Positions 44,153-53,630 of a stretch of 64,000 bases of DNA are shown piece by piece (the stretch's first letter is position 1; every line of letters starts with the position of its first letter). The DNA is from Pseudobutyrivibrio sp. MD2005. Its GTDB lineage: Bacteria; Bacillota; Clostridia; Lachnospirales; Lachnospiraceae. Under the pieces are notes generated by a model. It had not been told where the DNA came from. It searched no databases and worked only from the letters and a program-made list of their open reading frames with translations. A program made the translations under genes and the position numbers. The stretch covers positions 37,514-101,513 of the forward strand of contig NZ_JHXE01000017.1 in the NCBI RefSeq assembly GCF_000621865.1, read 5' to 3'.

Positions 44153-46366
44153 ATGGCACGAAGACTTAAACTTAGTATCATAATTGCATTTTGCTTTATT
44201 TTAATACTGCCCCTTTGCCATGGGGTTGTTTTTGCTGCGTCCAACTCTTCAAATAAATCCATCGTTGTAGGTGTGCCTCAAGACAGGTGTCCTATCTTTT
44301 ATGAAGATGAATCCAACCATGAAATTATTGGCATTGGCATAGATTTAATGCGCATAGCCGCAGAAAATGCTGGATATGATGTTACATTCAAAGTCATTAA
44401 AGAACCAACTTTAAAGGCCGCTTTAGATAACGATGAATATGATTTAATTATGCCTTTTGGCAGTGCCATTAATAGCGAAAAAGGTGAAGCTTCTATCGTT
44501 TCCGAAAACCTTATGGAAACACCATTCACAATGGTTACACTGAATAAACATGAGTTGCAAGACATAAGCCACTTGAAGGTTGGTATGCTAAAATCCTTGG
44601 CAGGTAGCGCAGAGACAGTAAATACTTTGTATCCTGACATGCAGATTACACTCTATGAAGATATGAATGAATGCATTGAGGCTCTTAAAGATGGCCAGGT
44701 CGAAGCGCTGCTTCACAATTCTTATGTGTGGAGTCATGTTCTTCAAAGTCCTTCACTTAAAGGACTGGTTATGCATCCAACAACAATGTTTACTATGGAT
44801 TTCAGAGCTGGTACTTTAGATACTCCTGAAGGTCAAGCCCTTATAGATAGTCTAGATGATGGAATCGCAATGATAAAAGATACTCAGCGTCAAGCCATCA
44901 TTTTAGATTACACATCCCGAAAAACATATAAGTTTAGCTTTAGTGATTATCTTCATATTTATGGCAATATTATTTTTATTGCTGCTTTAATAATACTCAT
45001 ACTAGCTATTCATTTTATAACGAAGCAGCGTGCAATAAAAAAAGAACATGAATCTCAAATTGACAAGCTCATTGATTATGATTCACTAACTGGCGCCCTT
45101 AGTTATGTGGGGTTCCGTAAGAAAGTTGAAGAGCTGCTTACAGCCCATCCAGACTTTCCATATTTGATTTCATATAGCAATATTAAGAATTTTAAATTTA
45201 TCAATGATAGCCTAGGTATGGATGCTGGAAATAGCATTCTAAAATTCTGGGTTGAACGTTCTTTTGAATTGCTAACGGATTGTGAAGCTATAGCTAGAAT
45301 AAACGCTGATCATATTGCAGTGCTTGGTAAAGTCCCAACTGATAGAGCGATTGATTACGAAGACAATGCTCTATTCCAGTCTCTGCGCTATTACTTTATT
45401 AATCAGGGCTTTGATAAAGAAGTTCAGGTTTGCTGCGGAATATATGTCCTTACACCTGAAGATTATACAAACATCAATGTTGATCGAATGCTTGACTACG
45501 CACGAATTGCTGAAAAGAAGTTGAGCGAAAAACGTTCCGATGGATTTGAAATATACAACATAGAGCAATGGGAACAAGGTAAAATGCTTGCCGATGTTTG
45601 CGGCCATTTCTCTACTGCCATAAGAGACGGTGAAATAAAAGTATGGTATCAGCCTCAGGTTGACTATAAGGAGAAAAAGATTGTCAGTGGCGAGGCACTC
45701 TGCCGTTGGAAACATAGTAAACTCGGATGGCTTAGTCCTGGCCTTTTCGTTCCAATGCTTGAGCGTGCAGGACTTATATATACCTTAGACTGTTATGTTT
45801 GGGAAAGAGTTTGCCAGGATTTGCACAGATGGAATCAAGAAGGTAAAAGACGATCAGTATCTGTGAATCTATCCCGCTACGACATATCCCACAATAGAAA
45901 TATTGATGAATATTTCTACAACCTTATTAAAAATTATGATTTAGACCCTAAACAGCTTCGTATCGAAATTACTGAAAGTGCTTACGTAGAGGATACTGAT
46001 TTCTTACTCGAAACCACCGTCAAGCTGCAAAAACACGGATTCATCGTAGAAATGGATGATTTTGGAAGCGGCTACTCTTCACTGAACATGCTAAAAGAAG
46101 TACCTGTTAATGGAATCAAGCTGGATTATGTTTTCCTAAAAGGGGAAAAGAACAAAGAAAAAAGCTACGTTATTATCAACTATATAATCCAGATGCTCAT
46201 ACATCTGGACTTTGATATCATCGCTGAAGGTGTTGAGAATGCTGAGCAGGCAAACTTCTTGCTAGACAAAGGCTGCCGCTACATGCAAGGCTTCTATTTC
46301 TACGAACCAATGCCAGTGGAAGAATTTGAGAAACTTGATTTTGACGATATAACAAAGCCTCATTAG
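44153..46366 (+). CDS. SBP-type sensor, degenerate GGDEF, EAL phosphodiesterase
   Basis: Start at ATG 44153 (AAGGATGGAG upstream) gives 737 residues. Signal/anchor helix (about 8-30), a solute-binding domain of the SBP_bac_3 type (about 38-265; IVVGVPQDRCPIFYED), a membrane helix (about 272-292), a GGDEF domain whose active loop reads RINADHIAV and so cannot make c-di-GMP, then an intact EAL domain (about 485-735; EALCRW, NLSRYD, EITES, MDDFGSGYSSL, AEGVE, QGF). Probably lowers c-di-GMP when an external solute is bound. Divergent neighbour of the giant surface protein, with the 52-bp array in between. Confidence 0.9.
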   Translation: MARRLKLSIIIAFCFILILPLCHGVVFAASNSSNKSIVVGVPQDRCPIFYEDESNHEIIGIGIDLMRIAAENAGYDVTFKVIKEPTLKAALDNDEYDLIMPFGSAINSEKGEASIVSENLMETPFTMVTLNKHELQDISHLKVGMLKSLAGSAETVNTLYPDMQITLYEDMNECIEALKDGQVEALLHNSYVWSHVLQSPSLKGLVMHPTTMFTMDFRAGTLDTPEGQALIDSLDDGIAMIKDTQRQAIILDYTSRKTYKFSFSDYLHIYGNIIFIAALIILILAIHFITKQRAIKKEHESQIDKLIDYDSLTGALSYVGFRKKVEELLTAHPDFPYLISYSNIKNFKFINDSLGMDAGNSILKFWVERSFELLTDCEAIARINADHIAVLGKVPTDRAIDYEDNALFQSLRYYFINQGFDKEVQVCCGIYVLTPEDYTNINVDRMLDYARIAEKKLSEKRSDGFEIYNIEQWEQGKMLADVCGHFSTAIRDGEIKVWYQPQVDYKEKKIVSGEALCRWKHSKLGWLSPGLFVPMLERAGLIYTLDCYVWERVCQDLHRWNQEGKRRSVSVNLSRYDISHNRNIDEYFYNLIKNYDLDPKQLRIEITESAYVEDTDFLLETTVKLQKHGFIVEMDDFGSGYSSLNMLKEVPVNGIKLDYVFLKGEKNKEKSYVIINYIIQMLIHLDFDIIAEGVENAEQANFLLDKGCRYMQGFYFYEPMPVEEFEKLDFDDITKPH

Positions 46367-46394
46367 CCCCACTATCTAATATAAAACCATATTT

Positions 46395-46425
46395 AAGGCT
46401 CACGCTATAACTGCGTGAGCCTTTT
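46395..46425 (+). terminator. Terminator of the EAL sensor
   Basis: 11-bp stem AAGGCTCACGC / GCGTGAGCCTT, 7-nt loop, then TTTT tract (partly within the stem). 28 bp past the stop. Confidence 0.85.
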
Positions 46426-46442
46426 GCAACAGTATCATCAAT

Positions 46443-46541
46443 TTAAAATACCTCTTCGGCAATCTCTTTTACAAGCTTTAACTTTGCCCATTGCTCTTCC
46501 TCTGTGAGTTTATTTCCAATTTCACAAGATGCAAATCCACA
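46443..46541 (-). pseudogene. C-terminal remnant of a B12-independent methionine synthase (MetE-like)
   Basis: The last 32 codons read CGFASCEIGNKLTEEEQWAK and on to a natural TAA. This is the zinc-cysteine end of the short MetE family. Immediately upstream in frame is TAG, so no N-terminal part remains. It abuts a LysR fragment on the other strand. Confidence 0.8.
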
Positions 46542-46813
46542 CTATGGATTCCGACAAAGAGATTATTGTCAGAGACCGTGCCACACTTTTCAATCTACTT
46601 ATCGGCCTAAATGGCTACACCATCTGCAGTGGCGTAATTAGTGAAGAGCTAAACGGCCCTCACATCATAGCCAAGCCACTTGCCATTGATGACTATATGG
46701 AGATTGGCTATATTTTGCCTTCAGGCATACCAACATCCTCACTGACACAGAAGTATATCAGCTTTCTAAAAAAATCTACTGTTCACCAAGCTTGCCATGC
46801 TTCTCGTAGTTAG
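46542..46813 (+). pseudogene. C-terminal remnant of a LysR-type regulator
   Basis: From about 46544 the frame reads IIVRDRATLFNLLIGLNGY and YMEIGYILPSG, the last ~85 residues of a LysR effector domain. The DNA-binding half is absent; the frame begins at the breakpoint with the metE remnant. The 3' end overlaps panD on the other strand. Confidence 0.75.
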
Positions 46814-47165
46814 TGATTCTTGCAGCCTTGTTGTTGTCATCCACAAAAACAACTTTAGGCTTGTGACCCTTTGCCTCATCGGCCGGAATGCTGCAATAGC
46901 ACATAATGATAACGTGATCGTTCACTGATACACAGCGGGCGGCAGCACCGTTGAGGCAGATTACACCACTGCCTCTTTCGCCTGCTATTGTGTAAGTTTC
47001 AAATCTATTTCCATTTTCCACATCTACAATCTGTACCATCTCGTATTCAAGAATTCCTGCTGCATCAAGTAAATCCTCGTCAATTGTGATGCTTCCAACA
47101 TAATCAAGCTCCGCTTGGGTTACTGTTGCTCTGTGTATTTTGCCCTTAAGCATTGTTAAATTCAT
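46776..47165 (-). CDS. panD: Aspartate 1-decarboxylase
   Basis: 129 residues. Self-cleavage site Gly24-Ser25 in YVGSIT generates the pyruvoyl cofactor; the [17 protein letters not shown] and NGAAARCVS motifs match. It makes beta-alanine for pantothenate. Last gene of the pan operon; its stop lies over the dead lysR end. Confidence 0.95.
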   Translation of the reverse strand: MNLTMLKGKIHRATVTQAELDYVGSITIDEDLLDAAGILEYEMVQIVDVENGNRFETYTIAGERGSGVICLNGAAARCVSVNDHVIIMCYCSIPADEAKGHKPKVVFVDDNNKAARITNYEKHGKLGEQ

Positions 47166-47180
47166 TTCTCTATACCTTTC

Positions 47181-48038
47181 TTACTTTACTGCTTCTTCAA
47201 CAATGAAGTTATCAATTAAACGTACCTTGTCTCCAAAATACACAGCCACTGCTGTAAGGATAGGACCATCAATCTTATCCACCTTCTGAAGCTCGTTCCA
47301 GTCTACGATTTCCACATAATCAACTCTTGCAAGTGGCTCAGATTCGATGATATCTGTGACAGCCTTCTTTACAGCGTTTGCATCCTTCTCACCTGAGCGA
47401 ACCATTTCTTCCCCCACTGTAAGAGCCTTGTGAAGAACAAGAGCCTTCTTACGCTCCTCCTCAGTTAGGTATGTGTTGCGTGAGCTCTTAGCAAGACCGC
47501 TCTCCTCGCGGATGATTGGACAGCCAACAATTTCGATGTTGAAATTGAGGTCACGAACCATGCGCTTTACGATAGCAAGCTGCTGTGCATCCTTCTGACC
47601 AAAGTATGCCTTATCTGCCTCTGTAATGTTAAATAGCTTGCTTACAACAGTGCACACACCGTTAAAATGAATTGGTCTACTCTTTCCACAAAGCTCTGTA
47701 GACAAAGTGTCCACACCAACATAAGAATGGAATCCATCCAGGTACATCTCAGATGGCTCTGGATGGAAAATCAAATCAGTACCAAGCCCTTCGCATAATT
47801 TGCAATCTGCCTCGAAATCCCTTGGATATGTAGCCAAATCTTCCTTTGGACCAAACTGTATCGGATTTACGAAGTCAGATACGATAACTTTGTCACACTC
47901 CCCGCGAGCACGCTTTATAAGGCTAGCATGCCCTTCATGTAAATATCCCATTGTTGGAACAAGGCCAATTGTTAAGCCCTGCTTCTTCCACTCTCTAACG
48001 TTTTTCTTAACTTCATCTATAGTTGTAGCTTTAATCAT
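47181..48038 (-). CDS. panC: Pantothenate synthetase
   Basis: 285 residues, full length. HxGH motif in VPTMGYLHEGHASLI (nucleotidyl transfer), SDFVNPIQFGPKEDL and SRPIHFNGVCTVVSKLF. Joins pantoate and beta-alanine with ATP. 2-bp gap to panB. Confidence 0.96.
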   Translation of the reverse strand: MIKATTIDEVKKNVREWKKQGLTIGLVPTMGYLHEGHASLIKRARGECDKVIVSDFVNPIQFGPKEDLATYPRDFEADCKLCEGLGTDLIFHPEPSEMYLDGFHSYVGVDTLSTELCGKSRPIHFNGVCTVVSKLFNITEADKAYFGQKDAQQLAIVKRMVRDLNFNIEIVGCPIIREESGLAKSSRNTYLTEEERKKALVLHKALTVGEEMVRSGEKDANAVKKAVTDIIESEPLARVDYVEIVDWNELQKVDKIDGPILTAVAVYFGDKVRLIDNFIVEEAVK

Positions 48039-48040
48039 GA

Positions 48041-48925
48041 CTATGCCATTACCCTTTCTTCATCAAGTGTTACTGTGAATTCCTTTGTTGCTGCAGCCTT
48101 GCGAACCTCATCCATAACTGCTTCATCGATTTTAAAATTGTGCTCCGCTGCTGGGAAAGCCTTAGATTTAACCTCTGAATCATACTCCTTGAAAGCACGC
48201 TTCATTTCCTCACCGATATTTGCAAAATGCTTTACAAACTTTGGCTTAAAGCCTGAGAACATTCCAAGCATATCCTGATATACAAGGACCTGTCCGTCAC
48301 AGCCATTTCCAGCACCGATACCGATTGTAGGAATTGTAAGCTCTTCAGAAATAAGAGTAGCAAGCTCCTCTGGAACACACTCAAGTGTAACCATAAATGC
48401 GCCGGCCTCCTCAACAGCCTTTGCATCCTTAAGAATCTGAATGGCGCGCTCTACATTCTTTCCCTGAACCTTGAATCCGCCAAAGGCATTGATAGATTGA
48501 GGTGTAAGACCGATATGAGCAACTACTGGAATATCCGCATTTACGATAGCACGAATCTGCTCGCAAACTGATGCGCCACCCTCAAGCTTTACAGCCTGTG
48601 CATGACCTTCCTTAATGAGACGTCCTGCATTTTTTACTGCATCGTAAACTGATGTCTGATAAGACATGAATGGCATATCTGCCACAAGAAATGTATCCTT
48701 AAGTCCTCTTGAAACTGAAGCGCAGTGATGAATAATATCATCAACTGTAACAGGAAGTGTATCGCTATATCCCATCATTGTCATTCCAAGGGAATCGCCA
48801 ATAAGAATGGCATTGATTCCAGACTCCTCCATAAGGCATGCTGTTGAATAGTCATAACATGTAAGCATGCTTATTTTTTCTCCGTCTCTCTTCATCTGCT
48901 GAAGAGTTGTCACTGTGTTTTTCAT
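48041..48925 (-). CDS. panB: Ketopantoate hydroxymethyltransferase
   Basis: 294 residues from ATG 48925, chosen because AGGAG lies 5 nt upstream and it matches the family start [12 protein letters not shown]. An open frame to 49066 overlaps the preceding gene and is not real. Motifs [21 protein letters not shown] and KLEGG. Makes ketopantoate from methylene-THF and ketoisovalerate. Confidence 0.96.
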   Translation of the reverse strand: MKNTVTTLQQMKRDGEKISMLTCYDYSTACLMEESGINAILIGDSLGMTMMGYSDTLPVTVDDIIHHCASVSRGLKDTFLVADMPFMSYQTSVYDAVKNAGRLIKEGHAQAVKLEGGASVCEQIRAIVNADIPVVAHIGLTPQSINAFGGFKVQGKNVERAIQILKDAKAVEEAGAFMVTLECVPEELATLISEELTIPTIGIGAGNGCDGQVLVYQDMLGMFSGFKPKFVKHFANIGEEMKRAFKEYDSEVKSKAFPAAEHNFKIDEAVMDEVRKAAATKEFTVTLDEERVMA

Positions 48926-48932
48926 TATTCTC

Positions 48933-49784
48933 CTAATCCTCCTGATTATTAAGTAGAAGCTCCAACTGGCTATAATCTGACTCTGGATGCTTTTCTTTAG
49001 CAACCTCAAGTGTCTTAATTGAAAGAATTCGATAGATTTCTCTATCAATGTCACTAAATACCGCAAGGTGTTTTTCCACCGTTCCTACATCGTTTCGCTC
49101 AATAGGACCAGTTAACGCATCCTTTGTGCCTACGCTTAAAACCTTGTTCACGTTGCCAAGCAAAAGTGGTGCTATGGCATCACCTAGCTGGGCATCATAA
49201 AATCCGCATTTACGAAGTTCATCCTGGGTGGCCTGCACAAGTGCAACCACAAGATTTGAACACATGACAGCCGCTCCGTGATAACGGGTTTTAACCGATA
49301 CATCAATAGATACAGTCTTAAGCCCACTTTTCTCTAAAAGTGACTTAATTTCACCAATGTGACCTTCATTTCCTTCAATTGTAAATAGTGCTTTTGGAAG
49401 TTCCTTGTATGAACTGTATCTATCTGATACAGCCAAAAGTGGATGGACCGAGAAACCGAATGCGCCAGTTTCTTCAATATCCCTAAAGATTTTCGAAGAT
49501 AAAGAACCGCTGCAATGACATATCATTTTTCCAGCAATAGACATGTGTTTTATACTATCCCAAACCTTTCCAATAGCATCATCTGGAACAGTGATAAACA
49601 CCGTATCACTTTCTTTAATTAATGTCTCTAAATTTTGAAAATGTTTTGACTTTGTAAAATCCGCTGCATCTTTAGCGGATGTAGACGTGCGGCTATAGAA
49701 GCCCACAAGATTGTGCTGTGTTGTTGCAAAAAGCATGCCAAGAGAACAGCCCACTTTTCCAGCACCTACAAATCCTACCTTCAA
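48933..49784 (-). CDS. Rossmann/DUF2520 dehydrogenase-like protein, candidate ketopantoate reductase
   Basis: Start set at TTG 49784: AAGGAGGT lies 7 nt upstream and the protein then begins [12 protein letters not shown] at the NAD(P) motif. An ATG 21 bp earlier overlaps that ribosome site. 283 residues with an N-terminal Rossmann domain and a C-terminal helical DUF2520 domain. Being first in the operon before panB, panC, panD suggests it supplies the otherwise missing ketopantoate reductase step (PanG-type, described in Francisella from memory). Not proven. Confidence 0.65.
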   Translation of the reverse strand: MKVGFVGAGKVGCSLGMLFATTQHNLVGFYSRTSTSAKDAADFTKSKHFQNLETLIKESDTVFITVPDDAIGKVWDSIKHMSIAGKMICHCSGSLSSKIFRDIEETGAFGFSVHPLLAVSDRYSSYKELPKALFTIEGNEGHIGEIKSLLEKSGLKTVSIDVSVKTRYHGAAVMCSNLVVALVQATQDELRKCGFYDAQLGDAIAPLLLGNVNKVLSVGTKDALTGPIERNDVGTVEKHLAVFSDIDREIYRILSIKTLEVAKEKHPESDYSQLELLLNNQED

Positions 49785-49922
49785 TGGCAACACCTCCTTT
49801 TTCATAGGGGTGATACAGTCTCGTTCAAAATGATACGAGCAGCCATCTTCAGCGCACCTTTTTAAAATTTAGAATCTAAAAGGTATAGTTTCTTTCGAAT
49901 ACCATCCGAAGGACACTATAGC
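49785..49922 (-). promoter_or_regulatory. Structured leader of the pan operon
   Basis: Three stems in a row on the minus strand: TATAGT..ACTATA (49884-49920) with an inner CTTCG/CGAAAG part, ACCTTTTAGA..AAAAGGT, and CTCGT..ACGAG (near 49829-49848). The first has unpaired A residues opposite GT, like the Rfam pan motif known upstream of panB, but I cannot confirm it. Confidence 0.35.
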
Positions 49923-49943
49923 ATTTGTGAGGATAAATGTAAA

Positions 49944-49980
49944 TAAGAGCGGATCATCTTTATAAAATAATCCGCTCTTA
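49944..49980 (-). terminator. Terminator of the chemoreceptor transcript
   Basis: 11-bp perfect stem TAAGAGCGGAT / ATCCGCTCTTA with a 15-nt loop, followed on the minus strand by TTTACATTT. It separates the MCP from the pan operon. Confidence 0.75.
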
Positions 49981-49996
49981 CGTTATTTAAAGTTAT

Positions 49997-51763
49997 TTAC
50001 AGCGATGTAAACTTTTGAGTTGTATCGTTAAGCTGTTCTGTCACTTCATTATTCTTTTCCATCGCATCAAAAATCTTCTTGATACCAGAAACAATCTCTG
50101 TAGAATTCTCTGCGCTCATGTTAATTGCAAGTGAACTTTCTTGAACAGAATTTGTTATTGTATCTACTGCATCAACCATATCTGCCATGATTGAATTCAG
50201 ACTCTCTGCCTTTTCGGTGAATTCGTTTAGCATATCGTTCATTACTTCTGCAGTGTGTCCATATTTTTCTCCAGTATCTACAAATTCGTCATAGTCTCCG
50301 ATAACTGTTCCATTAATAAAGTTAAGAACATCTTCTGCATTAGATGCAAGTGTACTAACGGCATGCGTTACTTCACTTGCAATATCCTGAATGGTGGCTG
50401 CTGTTTGTCTTGAATTTGCAGCAAGTGCACTAATCTCATCTGCAACAACAGCAAAGCCCTTTCCTGCCTCACCAGCACGAGCTGCCTCAATTGAAGCGTT
50501 AAGTGCAAGCAGATTTGTCTGGCTTGCAATATCTAAAATGTCATTTGTAAGGTCGCTAATCTGACTAACTTTTTCTGAATCCTTAACTGATTTTTCAAGT
50601 GTTTCTGAAAGAGCTGCCATTCGCTCTCCTACATCAGATTTCTTTGTATTTACCTTAACCTGAAGATCATCAGCCTCTATCTTGATTTCATTTGCAGTGC
50701 CTGTTCCTGCCTCAGCCTGGTCTGTAATATTCTGTGCGGCCTGTTTAACATCATCAACTCTTTCATTGATTGACTCAAGAATTCCCACAACAGATTCCAT
50801 ATTTGCTGAAAGCTCTTCTAATGCCGCTGAAGAATTAGTTACATTATCATCAGCAATCCTTAGCTGTGAGTTGACCTCATCTGAAGAAGCACTCAAAACA
50901 ATGGTTCCATCTTTTACATCCTTCATAATACCTTGCAAAGTCTCGATAAAAAGATTTATGCCATTTTTAATATATAAAAGCTCTGATTTAGTCTTTGTAT
51001 GAATTCGAGCTGTAAGGTCGCCCTGTCCCTTCTGGATATTTTCAATAATTCCACTAACCTCTTTACTAATGGATTTAATCCTAACAACTATACTTGTATA
51101 GCTGATAATAAAGTTCAAAATAATCAGTAGAATTATTATGACAGTACCTATAGTTGCAACAATCTTTCCCTGTGTAAGTAATGCTTTCATCATTTCTTTA
51201 GTGCTTGTGGCATTAGTAGTAATCGCCTCGTCCAGCACCTCTGTAGAATGAATAATTGCGACTTTTTGAATCTCGGCTTTATCAAAAAGCATCGCATATG
51301 CGTTTTCCTGATCTCCAGCATCGCATTTCGCAATTGCGTTATCGATAAAACCGCACATTCTTTCATATTGGCCTTCTATCTCTTCAATCTGAGCAGAAGC
51401 TGCTTCATTTTCATAGGATGCAAAATCATTCTTCAAATCATCAATATCTTTTTCTATCGCAGCTTTTGCAACATCAATTTGTGGAAGTAAAGCCTCCTGT
51501 GTCTCCACTGAACCAGATGCAATATATCCTGTCACCTGATCATACATTGCCATAACATCTGTCTTAAGATTTGCCTCATGAGTGGTAAGCTCCATCATTG
51601 AATCAAACATATCTACACTGCTTGTGGTAGATTTGTTCATAGCCTGAATAATCATTACCATTACCAGTAAGAACGCAACAAGCATTGCAATATTAAGGGA
51701 TGAAATCTGTACAATGATTGAATTAAAACCACTTACTTTTGTTGTATTTTTTTCTTTACTCAT
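49997..51763 (-). CDS. Methyl-accepting chemotaxis protein
   Basis: 588 residues. First helix about 20-40, a four-helix-bundle ligand domain (about 45-195) with Glu/Gln-rich helices, second helix about 200-222, HAMP (about 224-275), and a C-terminal signalling helical hairpin with the hallmark [20 protein letters not shown]. The start has AGAAAGGGGGG upstream. It lies 15 bp downstream of the solute-binding protein gene, so the two are co-transcribed and the binding protein is its probable ligand carrier. Confidence 0.93.
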   Translation of the reverse strand: MSKEKNTTKVSGFNSIIVQISSLNIAMLVAFLLVMVMIIQAMNKSTTSSVDMFDSMMELTTHEANLKTDVMAMYDQVTGYIASGSVETQEALLPQIDVAKAAIEKDIDDLKNDFASYENEAASAQIEEIEGQYERMCGFIDNAIAKCDAGDQENAYAMLFDKAEIQKVAIIHSTEVLDEAITTNATSTKEMMKALLTQGKIVATIGTVIIILLIILNFIISYTSIVVRIKSISKEVSGIIENIQKGQGDLTARIHTKTKSELLYIKNGINLFIETLQGIMKDVKDGTIVLSASSDEVNSQLRIADDNVTNSSAALEELSANMESVVGILESINERVDDVKQAAQNITDQAEAGTGTANEIKIEADDLQVKVNTKKSDVGERMAALSETLEKSVKDSEKVSQISDLTNDILDIASQTNLLALNASIEAARAGEAGKGFAVVADEISALAANSRQTAATIQDIASEVTHAVSTLASNAEDVLNFINGTVIGDYDEFVDTGEKYGHTAEVMNDMLNEFTEKAESLNSIMADMVDAVDTITNSVQESSLAINMSAENSTEIVSGIKKIFDAMEKNNEVTEQLNDTTQKFTSL

Positions 51764-51778
51764 TGTTATCCCCCCTTT

Positions 51779-53104
51779 CTATTGCTTCGCATACCAGGCT
51801 TCAAGTGTTTGATTTATATCCGCCTCAAAACCTGCTGCGTCCTCTTCGCCAGATACATATCTATAAAAACAATAGCACAGTCCGCCTTCACTATTTCCAA
51901 TTCCGCTTGGCAGCTGCATCCAATGCCAATCTGATGTTTTTCCTTTTTCAAGATATGATGCAAGCACAGGTGCGAATGGATCTTCCGCAACATATTTGCA
52001 ATCTGTAAATGGGCTGACGCAACCAGCATCCTCAACTAATATCTTCTGACCTGAGTCACCTGCGCACCACTCTAAGAATGCCTCTGCTGCCTCTACATTA
52101 CCTTCCTTAACCACACCCCACCAGGAAGGTGCAGAAGTAAGAATTGTATCCATTCCTTCTTCAAATGCGTAAGGAAGCATTCCAACCTGGAAACTACCAG
52201 CAGCTTTATACTCTTCGCTTGATGATAATGCTGCGCCTATCCATGAGCCTTGAGTTATAAATGCATATTTTCCTGATGCAAATCCACTAAGCTGCTCATC
52301 GTAGCTACCTGAAAGCATCAACTGCGGATTAGCATATTGAGTAAACATATTTATCATAGCGGCATAATTCTGGAATCTTGAAGAATCAACCTGCTTATTA
52401 GAAGCAATGCCATCAATATAGGTTGTGTCATCTCTTCCCATGCCAGAATCAATATAAACACCAAATAAATGGTTACCTGATGACCAACCAAGGCCTTCTG
52501 GCTCTGCACCAAAGGCAATTACTCCATCAAGTCCTAATTCTTCACTATGGGCAGCCACTGTTTCAAAAGCTGCTCTCATAGATTCTGGCCCTGTAATAGA
52601 ATTTGGATCCACGCCGCATCTACTAAGAATATCTGCATTGTAAATCAATCCGATGGCCTCTGTTGTGTATGGAAATCCAATTGTGCCATAGGTATCGTCT
52701 ATAAATGCCCCCGATGTTTTAGATGCCCATTCCTGGTCGCTCATATCTACAAGCATTCCATCCCAGTTAGAAAAGCTTGATGCTTCGCAGGCAATAATAT
52801 CAGGCATTTGATTTGCCAAATAATACCCTTTTAGCATGGCTTGCGAATCCACAGATGGGCCAGCAGACAAAACCTCTACATGCACTCCAGTCTCCGCCTC
52901 ATACTGCTTGGCCAAGTCCATCACCTGATCATTTATCTCAGATTTAATATTTATCATTGTGATGGTGGTGCCTTCTGCAGTTCCTGCCCCTTCATTAGCA
53001 TTTTCACCATCTGCTGACTCAGCATCACTCTTTCCGCAGCCTGCAAAAGTCATCGCTATTAGTAGTAGGACTGTGCAAAGTAAAATAGAAAACAGTTTTT
53101 TCAT
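51779..53104 (-). CDS. Carbohydrate solute-binding lipoprotein, chemoreceptor partner
   Basis: 441 residues. Lipobox AMTFAGCGK (Cys23), then a type-I sugar-binding fold (family of MsmE/UgpB) with NQMPDIIACEASSF and YDEQLSGFASGKYAFITQGSW. No permease or ATPase genes are close; the next gene is an MCP. It thus probably works as a sugar sensor for chemotaxis rather than for transport, although an orphan ATPase/permease elsewhere cannot be excluded. Confidence 0.85.
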   Translation of the reverse strand: MKKLFSILLCTVLLLIAMTFAGCGKSDAESADGENANEGAGTAEGTTITMINIKSEINDQVMDLAKQYEAETGVHVEVLSAGPSVDSQAMLKGYYLANQMPDIIACEASSFSNWDGMLVDMSDQEWASKTSGAFIDDTYGTIGFPYTTEAIGLIYNADILSRCGVDPNSITGPESMRAAFETVAAHSEELGLDGVIAFGAEPEGLGWSSGNHLFGVYIDSGMGRDDTTYIDGIASNKQVDSSRFQNYAAMINMFTQYANPQLMLSGSYDEQLSGFASGKYAFITQGSWIGAALSSSEEYKAAGSFQVGMLPYAFEEGMDTILTSAPSWWGVVKEGNVEAAEAFLEWCAGDSGQKILVEDAGCVSPFTDCKYVAEDPFAPVLASYLEKGKTSDWHWMQLPSGIGNSEGGLCYCFYRYVSGEEDAAGFEADINQTLEAWYAKQ

Positions 53105-53189
53105 TCCTCACCCTCCTTAGCATGAAATGGTGTGTATTATTTCCCTCTATTCTAAATAAATAAAATTAAAAAACTGTGAACAAAACAAA

Positions 53190-53218
53190 AAAAGTTCCCT
53201 GATTTTGTATATCAAGGA
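53190..53218 (-). terminator. Terminator-like hairpin upstream of the SBP-MCP unit
   Basis: TCCTTGAT / ATCAGGGA stem (one G-U), 7-nt loop, followed by ACTTTTTTTG on the minus strand. No minus-strand gene ends here, so it may be a leader attenuator for the unit starting at 53104. Confidence 0.4.
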
Positions 53219-53323
53219 TCTTTTCCTTAGTTGCTTTTGTACCATCCTGTAAATTATGTTTGGCTTACAGCTGAAGTTCCTGTAGAATATTTAAAGAAAA
53301 TATAAAGAATCGAGGACGAACTA

Positions 53324-53581
53324 ATGGCATTCATTGGAATATTATTGGTAGGCATATTGATGATTGCAGCTTTCTTGGCTGTTGTAGGCTTAGTTCTTTT
53401 TCTCATAGGAGTTGGCATTACCGCTCTTATTAGCAGTGCCGTTCTAGCTAATACAGGAAAAACTCTCAGTGAGTCTAAGCGAAAGAGAACTTTAGTAATC
53501 GTACTTCTTGTTGCTGCAGCACTAGCCCTAATTCCATCAGGCTTTCTGATTTATAAATTCGTAGTAGTTTTTTTATTATAG
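53324..53581 (+). CDS. Small two-helix membrane protein, 85 aa
   Basis: Two long hydrophobic segments (1-44 and about 55-84) joined by the basic loop TGKTLSESKRKRT. GAGGAC lies before the ATG. Function unknown; stands alone in its direction. Confidence 0.45.
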   Translation: MAFIGILLVGILMIAAFLAVVGLVLFLIGVGITALISSAVLANTGKTLSESKRKRTLVIVLLVAAALALIPSGFLIYKFVVVFLL

Positions 53582-53594
53582 AAATAACAAATTA

Positions 53595-53612
53595 GGCTGC
53601 CATCCGGCAGCC
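53595..53612. terminator. Short hairpin between convergent genes
   Basis: GGCTGCC / GGCAGCC stem with a 4-nt loop, located between the 85-aa gene and the esterase gene. On the minus strand it is followed by TAATTTG, so it is a weak terminator for the esterase. Confidence 0.5.
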
Positions 53613-53630
53613 ATAACCACGTCTGGCAAT

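Noticed and set aside
48926..49066. N-terminal extension of panB
   Set aside because: It overlaps the DUF2520 gene and lacks an RBS; the start at 48925 has AGGAG and matches the family.
53190..53260. Riboswitch (fluoride or purine type) before the SBP-MCP unit
   Set aside because: An AGGATGG string looked suggestive, but no complete aptamer could be drawn; only the terminator-like hairpin is kept.
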